DNA of 64,000 nt from Euborellia annulipes (lineage: Eukaryota > Arthropoda > Insecta > Dermaptera > Anisolabididae): NCBI GenBank assembly GCA_023213315.1, contig JAKCPI010025392.1, positions 1 to 64,000 on the forward strand, written 5' to 3'. The translations under genes were made by a program, and so were the position numbers. This document shows, one piece after another, positions 37,901 to 49,900 of this stretch. Numbering within the stretch: the stretch's first letter is position 1; the number at the start of each line of letters is the position of its first letter. The notes beneath the pieces are model-generated. The model searched no databases and was not told where the DNA came from. It saw only the letters and a list, made by a program, of their open reading frames with translations.

Positions 37901-40900
37901 ACCTGTTCAAAGAGTGAACATTTGGTGAACATTTAAATGCAAATTTATTTAAACTATTAGATTTATATCATTATTATCCATATTAATATAATCTAAGATG
38001 TTAATTCATAAATTTTGATTTTAAATAAATTTACATTATTTTTTTTATTTCAAAGTCGGGTACCTCGATTCGAGCGTCAGTCTCCTGGCTTATGTTATTT
38101 ATTTATTTTTTTTCTAATCACTCACATTGGTATCCAAATGGCTTAAATAAAATCATCGGACTGCCTGGGATCCGGACCCGCGGTCCTTGGTATAGGTCCG
38201 CACCCTGCCAACTTACATCAAGCCCATCGTACAGTGAGGGACAATATCAAGTCCCACCCATGTGTTTTCTACTTGTAATTATTTCATTGTTTAAAAAAAA
38301 ATATTAAAACTTTTTTAATGGAAACTTTCATGGTTCAAATCTAGAACATTTCGATTAAAAATGTTCATTTACTTTTATAAAAACAATGAAATAATCACAA
38401 GTAGAAAACGCATGGGTGGGACTTAATATTGTCGCTCACTGTACCTGACTTACAAGAAAACAGTAGGAAACATTAATTCCCCTTCGGGTCCCTAAATCCA
38501 CTGTCTTTAATGGGTTAATGGAGAAGATCAGCCAGTGTCTGATTAAACAAGATGGAGGCCCTTAGACAGCCAAAATATTCACAATATCCCCACGGGGCTC
38601 TCTTAAAAAAATCGAAATTTATATACCTTTTAAAAAATTTATTAAAATATGTTTATAAAAAAAAAGAGGGAGTAAATTTTCAAAGATGAGAAATTTAAGT
38701 AAATGTGATATTGATAAGATAAATATTTCAAATTTTTCTATAAATAGTCCAAATTTTCATTAATTTGAGGAAAAAAATTTACCTTTGAATTATTCATTTC
38801 GTCGTCCTCGGATTCAGAATCTGATGATGAATCGACCATTTTTTTAATTCGTTTTAATTTTTTTGTTTTTTTCCTAAAATAAATTTTTTTTATAATCTAT
38901 TTATTTAGTCAAAATAAATTTTATATATAACCATATTAATGGGATCAGGGGTCGTCCACATATTACGAAACACGTTAGGGGGGGAGGGGTCTGGAATAAC
39001 TTTGCTAATTGTAACATGGGGGACCCGGGGGTTTCTCTAAGTGTGAGATAACAATTCAAAGTTGAATTTATAAAATGTTTTGAAAAAAAAAAAAGTCGAA
39101 TGATTTTTCCAAAAGGGAAAAATCTGGTGTGACTACCGCTCAGCACTTAACTATCTCTTACCTTCGGTAATCGAAAGTTGTGTTCTGTGGTGCTGTCACA
39201 CCAGATTTTTCGTGTCGACATATATTTAGTTTCCTCAGATATATTAGAATTCAAGATGTAAAATTTATTAATATGGGAAAATATTTATATTTTGTCACCA
39301 TGGCAACCATTTCTCCTATCCTTCATATGAAGTACAAGAGTAAAGTGGTCTTCAGAAGATTTCTTTGCCAAAATGAGAATATACATTTTAAAGAGCATCT
39401 AAAAAATAATTAATTTTTGAATTTTAATCAAAATCGTTGGAGCGAATTTTGAGAAAATCGATAAAACTGAAAAACTACATCAGTAAAGTACTAGTACTTT
39501 TTGACCGATTTTGATCAAAAGCTTATTTGCACACCCTAGGTGGGTGTCTAACTTAAATATAAAAATTCAACACCCTAGCTCAATTCCCTCATGCTTTAAA
39601 TTGAATCCAGACAGACCATGTTGCCAAAACTACTTTTTTGGATTCAGGGGACCTCAAAAAGTGTATACCCATCAAATTCTCGACATCGAATTTTTGACAT
39701 GAATCCAATACTTTCTGTCTCTCTATATATATAAACATATATAGAAGTAAAAGTAAAAATGCAGTGATTATTTGAGTCACGAGGGAAAATTTACTATATA
39801 TATATAAAAAAAAAAAAAGGAAAAGATAGTAAAAGGTCTGTGTTGTGACATAATATTTGTAAAGGGGGTTTGTTTGTATGTGACTAAATGTGACATGGGG
39901 GGGGGGCAAGGGCGGTCCCAAGAGGGGGTCAGGGGGTCGTGACCCCCCCAAAATCTTTTTTTTTTTTAACACACACTTTTTTCCCACTCACTCTCCCATT
40001 CACACAATCTTTTCGGCAACTTAGGCCATTTAAGACTTACCCTCTCCCGACAATAGAATTTTGAAAATTTTTTTTGTCATCAATTCCCTTAAAAGTAATT
40101 AAATAAGATGATAAATATAAAAATTAGCAGTATGTGTTGTCATTTTGACATAACATAACATTGCGCTGGGAACGTTGGGAGTTTCCTGGTAAAAAATAAT
40201 TTTTTTTTCTTTCAATCACCTACTTTTCTTTGCTCAAAATGTTAAATATTCATGATTGTATGAAAAAACTGAACAAGATTGATTCTATTACTCATGAAAT
40301 TTAAAAAAAAATGTGAATGAAGGTGAAACTGATAGTTTTTGCATATGTAGATCATCTGGATTTTGCAAATTTTGCATCTCGTCTGCGCATTTTCTTCATC
40401 GCGGATTATAATATGGAGAGTTCTGTTCTCTCTTAATGTTCTTATTGAAATTACAAATGTCAGGTTATTTTAGTTTGAGCATAGTTTATTCAAAACTCTA
40501 CTATATCATCCACAATTTCGTCTAAGAAATGTTCAAACAATTGTAAGCGTGTCAAATTCCCAAATTTATTTTTTATTTCTTAGACACATCTGACTTTACA
40601 GTTTTTAGGAGTATACCTGTTAGTTGGGACACACTTCGGCCCCTTTGTTATAGGATACATTTTTTTCTAGGGTGGTTCATCAGAAATATTTTTTGTAGTT
40701 TCAGGTACTGATATATCTGTTTTGTCGTCTATACTGGCATAAATTTTATATGTAGCACTATATGTACTGTAATTATTCACCCCCGTCATTGATAATCATA
40801 AGACCATCTTCTATTTCTTCTTCATCAGTTAGTTTATCTACTTTAGGAGTTATCATGACTACATAAATGGCTTCTTCTCCCTCTAATTTCTCAAAAATAG

Positions 40901-43900
40901 CTATAATTTTCTCAGCTGTTAGTATTTTCTTTTTGTAGAAAGACATTTCTATGTTAAATAATTGAAAAATAGGACAAATAATAAAACAATAATAATAATA
41001 AAATAAAATACGAAAGTCATAGAAGGATATTATAATACGGTGTTACTACTAAAAACGAGCCGGGAACTCCAACGTTGGTCAACGCAACGGATAAATGTAT
41101 CATTCGCTACTGTGTCATAGGTCTAATATATTTAAGAAAAAAAAAATATGTGGATTCCACATCTATAACATTCTGGAATATGTACATAAAAGTTGAATTA
41201 AATATATTTTAGTACTTGAAAAAATTATTGAAAATATTGATAAAAACAGGTGTTCAGTAATTAATTTTTTTCACGGAGTGTTGCACTTATTTTGAAATGT
41301 AAATACATAGAAAGAAAGCTTATGAATGCCTTTAATAAATGAATGATGACTTTTGCATAAAAACTTCATTTTGACTGCATTTTATGAAGTTAAACTTGGT
41401 GTTGCGTATACGCAACGCGGGAAGAAATGGGTTAAACGATACTCATATTTGATTAATATATATTTATTGGGGTCCAGGCCCATTTATTTATACTATAAAA
41501 AAAAAAAAAAAAAACAGTGACCCCCCCCCCAAAATGTAAGGTAGGACCGCCATTGTGGGGGGGAGATTAGAAAATCGTCAAAAAAAGGAGTTACATAATA
41601 TGTGGACGTAAGTAAATGTTCCATTATTGTCAATAATGGCGATTAAAAAAAAAAAGAAAAATACCTTTTGTTTTCAGAACTATCTGAATTTTCCTCTTTA
41701 GCGAAGGCTTCTCGGTCTGAAGTGCTGGTAGAGGAAATTACTATTGCTTTTTCCTCTTCGGAAGAAGATATAAGTCGTTGCCTTGGTCGATTCGTTCGAT
41801 GTTTTCGTCTTAAATAAAAAAAGAAGATAATTTATAAACTGAGAGAGGTATTCTTCAATTTAAAGAAAAATTTGCTTCAGAGATTCAACTCCGCTCCAGC
41901 GGTGTCAGCGCACCGACCACTGAAATCCTACCTTAAGACGGAAGATTCTTTATGAGTCTTAAAATATGGAAAAAATAAAGGAAGATTTTTTTCGAGCAAT
42001 TTTCTTGCCAGTCCATCCATCTCCCCCCATGGTTTTCATTTAAACTAAACTTAAATAATAAAGAAATATAAAATAAAATAAACTAAATTCTAATAAAAAT
42101 GCCTCCATTTTCTTAAATAGAATGATTAACTAACTAGATAATATTATTTTTTAGTTAATTTTGGATATTTTATATTTGAGCCCATTATTTTAAAAAAAAT
42201 ATTAATTAGTTGGTTTTCGAATTTAGGCATATCTTAAAGTTCGCGATGTCCGGTGTTCTAGGGTATCAGGAAAGTTCATATTGCAGATATTTATTCAACA
42301 ACAAAATTCAAAATTAAAGAAAAAAGAATAACCTCTTGAATTTAATTTTAACTGTTCATGGGTGTCAAATTTAATAAGGGCTTTAAATTATATAATATTA
42401 TATAATGATATATATATTAAATTTGGATCTCGTTATTATAAAAATTAACAGAATAGGAATTTGCTTTTTTGATTAATTTAATCACAAAAAAAAAACCGAG
42501 TTTACTTTGTACTCTCTTTCAAAGTAAATCTATTGAATTTTAGTTTAACTCTTAAAAACTAACAATGAAATGTCCAAATGCCCGTTGACCAACAAAATGG
42601 AATGATGTTGAAGAAGTCTTGGTCCAGTGAAAACATAAATCGCAGAGTTCCTATTTAGGAAAAAAAGTTTTCTTAATTTACACACTCGCTGAAATAATTT
42701 TCATTTCCTTAATGGAAATTCCTCGAGTTATATTCTCAGCTCTTTATTTTTCTTCAAGACACATTATTCCAAAACTGTTACAGTTAAAATATTAAATCAA
42801 TAAGAGAATTAGTCAAAAAATTCAATAAAAAAAAATAAAAAATTTTAAAGAATACGAACAAATATTCATTATATTGTTTGTGACTGAATTTATCTTTCGT
42901 TTGTCATAATTTAAAGAAGAAACAAAAAATAAATTTATTTGACGAGGATTCAAATACTATAATTTGTTGGAATATAAAAAGGAAGGACGGCACAAAAAAG
43001 AAATATAGCTAGGAAACATTTGTCCACAGGCAATTCTAAATATATATATATATATCTATAATAAGTATAATTTAATTAATAAATGGTGAAGAGAATATAT
43101 TCAAAAAAATGAGAAATATCTGATGAAATCCCACATTAGTTTGTATATGCAAAAATTAGTTTACACAGGTTAAATCGCTTTGGCTGTTGAGATCCAAACA
43201 ACCAGTAGTGGAAACTTTCCAGAATATATATATAACATATATATATAGAGATAAGTATGTGTGTTTTATTTTATATACGTACATCTGTACCACCTGTGAC
43301 GAAGGACATAGGATCAGTCAGTTTGATCTTTGTTACTGTCACTCGTTTTGGGTGCAGAGTTTTTGGTGATCGTTCTTTCATTTTCATCATAGGATCTAGG
43401 AAACTCGCAATAAGACAAGGGAAAAAATTGTGAAAATGGAATTTCCTACGACAGTATTAATATTATATTTCACGAAATCGTTCGTAAATATATGAATATT
43501 ATTACAGAAATTAGATATGCAACCCATGCGACAATATATTTATTTTTTGTTAGACTAAGACATGTAAAAAAAACTTTCTGGTCAAAGAAGTTTGATTAAA
43601 ATGTGGCACGACGTTGTGTAATATGGATACCCACACAGCTTGGAATATTGCGCAATATTGTCAATATTGTGCAAGATTTGCAATATTCCAAGCTGTCTGG
43701 ATATGAGAACAAACTAAGTTAATAAAAATAGTAAACTAGCGAAATACTCAATAAAATAAACTACCAAAATATTTTAATCTATTGTTTTTGAAAACAACTA
43801 CCCAAACACAAATAAAAAATCAATATTTTATCTACTCTGCCAGAGTATTCCGTTCAATCAAAAATCTTGCAAATCAAATATTCAACTCCAAAGAGGTATA

Positions 43901-46900
43901 TAACTGAATGTTAATATTTAAATTTGGTAGAAAGAATAAGGAAAGAAAGCAGCTAGTTTATATTTCACTTTATTGCCAAAACCAGGGCCGACGTTTCGCT
44001 CGCATATGGGACCATCTTCAGGGCAGGTTTTGTCTGAAACCATGTCCGTGGTATGAGAAAAATAAAAATATAACTTAGCGAGGATATATTTTTGCAGACA
44101 TTAACCTGGCTCTGAAAATGGCCCCATAAGCGACCAAAACGTCGGCCCTGGTTTTGACAATAAAGTGAAATATAAACTACCTGCTTTGCTATTTCTTTCT
44201 ATCAAATTCAAATATTTAACGAAATATTAACACTAGAATTTCTTAAAACATCCATCTATTCAAATGAGATTTACAAACCAACGTCAATTTTTTAATAAAA
44301 GAATTTGATTTTCAGTTTAACTGTGGTTTATTTGTACTAATTACAACGTAATTTTTACAAATAAACCGAAAATCAAATTCTTTTTTTAATGATAACAACC
44401 GGGAAGGCCTAAACCCCCAAAAAACCCGTTTATTTTAATAATGGCAAGAATAATTCAGGGTGTTTAAAGATAAAGAGGAATAATGATAATCTTTTGTTTT
44501 AAAATTGAAAGTAATTGTTGTTGAATAAAGGCGATTTCCATCTACCATATAGTTTTAGAAAAAAAAAATTAAAAAAAATAACCGGAACATGATAATATTC
44601 GGAAAATGGATTTGAAATAAATTTTCAATAGAAAAAAAATGTTTACAATATTATTTTTATTTCATATTTCTTTAAATAAAAATAATTATAAAGAAATTAA
44701 CAAAAAAATTAGTTATGAACTATTAATTCTTAAAAGACTATAAAAAATTTAAAATTAAAATGACGATTAACGAGTAAAAACGTCTATGGAAAATGTAAAT
44801 GTTTACCTTTCGTCAGAATTTAATTTACGTTTGCTTGAAAAGAGAAACAAACAATCGATATTTTAGAAACTCATGACCTTTTTGTGAATGATCTTCCTAA
44901 TAAGGATTAAGAATGAAATTTTACTAACTGTTCTGTATCAGAAGTCCTTTCTTTATGTTTTTTCCATCTACGTTCTTCTGTTTCGGAATCTGTATCTGTG
45001 AGTTTACCACGAAGTAGATGATTATTTCGCCAAGACGATCTCTGATAAAGACGAATTTAAAATAAATATATGAGCATAGGCATTTTTTTTTTTTTTTATT
45101 GATATACCTTTTTGTCATTATCTCGATCACTTTGTTGGGTTTTTGTTTTCCGAGAGGCGCTCTTTTCTTTACTCTCTTCGGGTTCTTCTTCAACTTTAAA
45201 AGAGAAAAAAAGTTTATCATCGTATTTTTTAAAAGATATTCCAAGTCCATTCCTACCATCAGAATCTTCAATTAATTTGAATGTTTCATTTTTCATTTTT
45301 TCGCTTAGGGATTTCAATTGGTCTAGATCTGAATCATCATTATCACTTAAATTGATAATATCTAGAATTTTAAATTGAGAACAATTAATATAATGACTAT
45401 TAATTTATAAATATTAAATTTAAATAAACCTTCATTTGGAATCTCAGTTGGATCAAATTTTGTAAAATCTTCTTCCTCTTTATTAAGATTAGATTTTTTA
45501 GACCTTTTTTTGGGCGAGATTTTGGTTTTCAAATTATCTTCATCGTTAGCATCTGAGTTTGTCGTTTCCGAATTTGAACTTTCATTTTGAGTTTTTCTAT
45601 TTTTAAATAACGACTTTGTATCCAGAAGCCTATGAAAATAAAAATAAAATAGTCATTTCTTTGGATATAAATAAAATTTACTAAATCAAACGAAAATAGA
45701 GATGCCGCCTTGAGTCGATTTGTTGTAATTTCGTTTTTTCCCAACAAAGGACTTAATCGTATTTTTTCACAGCTAACTTCACACTTAAGCCGCATAACTA
45801 TTATGAGCCATTTCAAATCAATACAGTTAAGTACAATTTTCAACCCGACCATATCCGATTTTAATAAAATTTGGTGTGTGTTCATTGCACATGACGAGAG
45901 AATGAAATATGCCAAATTATAGAATTGTAGCACAAGTACAACAAAAGTAATGGCTGGCCAAAAAATGCCCAAGTTCGGAAAATTTCACAAACAGTGCAAA
46001 CAAAAACGGATATAACTTCTGTTCTAATAAAGATAGAACTGTGAAAGAAGTTGGATTTTACCTGTGATTGGTCAAAATAAGAATGGTTGCTATTGGCTTA
46101 TTCAGATTGTTATCACACCATTTTTTCAACAGTTAACATGTATTTTAAGTATTTTATCCCAATGTCATCCCAAATTGATATTAAACTATGTTGTATAGTT
46201 GTTTGTAGATGGCCGTAAGGATGATCAATTTTATTATAAGGACATCGGCCAAAAATAAATACTTTTGCGTATTATTTGTTTTATTTGTAAATATTTCAAT
46301 TCCAATGATATAGAATCATCCTCAGTACAATCAGATGTTTTGCAAATCGTTAACTCCTCAATCTATTCATAATTTATGAAAATTGCATTCATGGAATGCT
46401 CAGCTGTTTTGTCATATTGGATGGGAGGAGTTAACGATTTGCAAAACATCTGATGATTGTACTGAGGATGATTCTATATCTTTGGAATTGAAATATCTAC
46501 AAATAAAACAGATAATACGCAAAAGTATTTATTTTTGGCCGATGTCCTTATAATAAAATTAAAAATATGTTGTATAGTGTAACATGAAGAGGCAAATATA
46601 TTTTTTTCATCAATTTTGAAGGTGGGGGTGTTCCGAAATATTAAAGATTAAAGGTCAAGATCATGGATTTTAATCACGTACATTGTTGTTTGAATGTGAC
46701 ACCATGTTGAAAGCTTGTTTCTCCACCTTTTCAAAATTACTTGTTTCACAATTTTATCTTTATTAGAACAGAAGTTATATCCGTTTGTTTTTGTCTACAC
46801 TGTTTGTGAAATTTTCCGAACTTTGGGCATTTTTATTGAATTAGTGCTACAACTCTATAATTTGACATTTTTCACTCTTTCGTTAACTGCAATGAACACA

Positions 46901-49900
46901 CCAAATTTTATTAAAATCGGATATGTTAGGGTTGGCATCTGTGTTGGTTTGAAAATTTCATTTCAAACCCTTATATATTTTGATAGCTGATATAGCAAGG
47001 TTTTCTAGTGAAAAAGAGATTAATTCTTCGCAGTAGAATACTACAAATCGACTCCCGGCGGAATCCCTTTTTTTCGGCTATTTGATTTATTAAATATTAA
47101 TTATATGAATTTACTTCACGGACCCAAACGTGATATATATATAATTTCTTATTTATTTATTATATTTCTTATTTATTTCTTTTAGATATTAATTTTTTAT
47201 ACCTTTTAAATGAGTCTGAATCAGATCCATCACTAGAATCATCCAATGGAAGTGGTGGCTTTTTTTCGTTTGTTCGTTTGTGCATAACTTTTTTATTTTT
47301 TTTTGGCGATTTTTCAGATTCAATTAAACATGAATCAGATATAATATTTATATCGGAATCTATTTCTGAAGACGATGAAACTTTATTTTTAGGAATCTCT
47401 TTGTCACTATTTAACTCAATTAATTTTTTTCTTTATTTGTATTGTTAATGTATTTTTCATTATTTTTTTCTTTATTATTTTCAGTAGATTTTTCTTCATT
47501 ATTTTCTTGGTCAACTTCATTATCTGATTCATTAGACTTATCTTTGTTCTTCTTATTAGAATCATTGGAATCTTTGTCATTTTGTTTCTTATTTTTTTCT
47601 TCTTTCTCTTCACTAGATTTTTCATCATCATCTTGAGAATTTCCTTCTTGATGGGAATTATTGGAATTATTATGATCATCATCATTGTCTTCATGGTCAG
47701 CATTAATTTTATCATCGTTTTCCAAATTTTCCTCACTTTTTTCTTCTTCTTCTTCTTCTTGAGTAATTTTATCAGATTTTTTATTTTTTTCAGTGTCAGA
47801 AGAACGATCATTTTTTTTATTTTTTTTATATGTTTTAGACTTATCTTTTTTAACTTTCTCTTCTTCTTCATTTTCAGTGTCAGAAGAACGATCATTTGTT
47901 TTATTTTTTTTATATGTTTTAGACTTATCTTTTTCTTCTTCTTCATTTTTAAGGGATTCTTTCTTATCTGTTTCATGTTCTTTTTCACTAGATTTATTAG
48001 AATCTGATATTTTTTTATTTTCTTCATTTTGAACTGTTTCAAGTTCTTTTTCCGTAGATTTATTACTATCTGATTTTTTATTTTCAGAACTTGTTCCATC
48101 TATGGTGACAAAAACTTGATCGAAATCAAGTTTTGGAAATTTTTTTTTAGGGAACATATCATCAGAATCATCAGAGAAAGCTTTTTCTAATATTTCTTGA
48201 GTTTTTTCTTCTTTTTTGTTTTCCTTTTCCTTTTCCTTTTTGTTTTTCATTTCAGTGTCAGAAGAATTCTTAGAATCAGTTTTTTTCTTTCCTCTTTTTC
48301 TCGATCGTGACATAAATCTCTTTTTTAATATTTTAAAGCTCTGTTCAACATCTGATTGTTGCAGATTATTTAACAAAACTTTTTTAAAACCAATTGAGGA
48401 GTTGAAAATTTTCATTATTTCAGAAGTTTTATTGAAATCGATTTTGTCTAATTTTTCAATTAATTTTTGGGATCTATTTAAACCTAAGTCTAAAAATGTT
48501 TTCATATCTTGTAAAAAATCATACAGATAAGTTTTTGATTTCAATTTAAATTTTTCATCAGTAATTGGTGGGAGATCTGAATCTTTTAGCTCTAAATCTG
48601 AAAGTGGATTTAAAGAATCACTTTCAGAAGGGGAAAGGTCTCTAAGAGATTTTGTGTTTTTATTTTTTTTATCATCTTTATGTGAAGATGTTTTATCATT
48701 TTTTTTTGAAGTATCATTTGAGTGTTTATCCAAGGACTTTTTTATATTTCTAGATTTATCTTTCGTTTTATTTGAAGTTTCTTCGTCTGGCTCACTATCT
48801 GTATCCAATGATTTCTTTTTTTATTTTTAGACTTTTCTTTCGTTTTGTTTGAAGTTTCTTCGTCTGGCTCACTATCTGTATACAATGATTTCTTTTTTTT
48901 ATTTTTAGACTTATCTTTCGATTTATTTGAAGTTTCTTCGTCTGTCTCACTATCTGTATACAATGATTTCTTTTTTTATTTTTAGACTTATCTTTCGATT
49001 TATTTGAAGTTTCTTCGTCTGTCTCACTATCTGTATACAATGATTTCTTTTTTTTATTTTTAGACTTATCTTTCGTTTTGTTTGAAGTTTCTTCGTCTGT
49101 CTCACTATCCGTATCCAATGATGTCTTTTTTTTATTTTTAGACTTTTCTTTCGTTTTGTTTGAAGCTTCTTTGTCTAGCTCACTATCAGATGTTTTTTTC
49201 TGAGTAGATTTTCTAATTCTACCAGATTTTCTTTTCGAATTTTCTTCGTTTGAATCATCATCGACAAATGTTTTCTTTTTCTTATTTTGGGCTTTATTAG
49301 GTTTTTTAGATGTTATTTCTTCTAAACTATCATCATCTGATTCATCCTCAGATGACTTCGTTTTGTTTTTTTTAGGAGATTCTTTTTCCTTTTTTGTTTT
49401 TTTCTTTTTTGATGTGTTGCTATCTGTTAAATCGCTTTGAGAAGATGATAGATTTAGTTTTCTTCTTTTTTCAGGTTTATTATGTTTTTCTTTTTCAGTT
49501 TTTTTATTTTTAGAAGAATTGAATACGTCTGAAGATTCCGAACTCGATTCATGTCTTTGACGTTTGGATCCCTGTGAAAATAAAAATGTCTTTAAAAGAA
49601 GTTCAAATTTTATTTTTTTAAAATAAACAATTCAAACAAAAATGTTTTGACATAGACGGATAGATGGTACTCAGCTTAAATGTTCTATTTAACATTTAAT
49701 CGAGATAAATATTTTGTTTAAGAAGATTAACAATTTTCATACCCAACATTATTATCAATTTACCAACGTGCTAAATCGCTCTGAACCCCCCCCCCATCTA
49801 TTTGGAAAAATTAAATATCAAGGGGAGGCAGGCCTTTGATATTTAGTTTTCCCAAAAAGAACCCCTCGTCTATTTAATTTTTTTGTCCTTAAAGTCAGTA

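Larger units (their letters stand above)
39907..41555. mobile_element. hAT-type MITE (GCGGTCCC ends) carrying later insertions
   Basis: CAAGGGCGGTCCCAAG at the left and GGACCGCCATTG at the right, same family as 52059-52236, with G/C runs just inside both ends. The centre is occupied by a SINE and a piggyBac-like element. Confidence 0.6.
38946..41613. mobile_element. Outer element of a nested transposon stack in ATRX intron 11
   Basis: GGGGTCGTCCACATATTACG near 38946 is inverted near 41594-41613 (TACATAATATGTGGACG). Between them lie a palindrome-ended repeat (39116-39758) and a GCGGTCC MITE that contains a SINE split by a piggyBac-like element. Confidence 0.6.

Noticed and set aside
47442..48032. 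Phe/Leu/Ser-rich plus-strand frames
   Set aside because: They are the mirror of the Lys/Glu-rich ATRX exon 6 on the minus strand.
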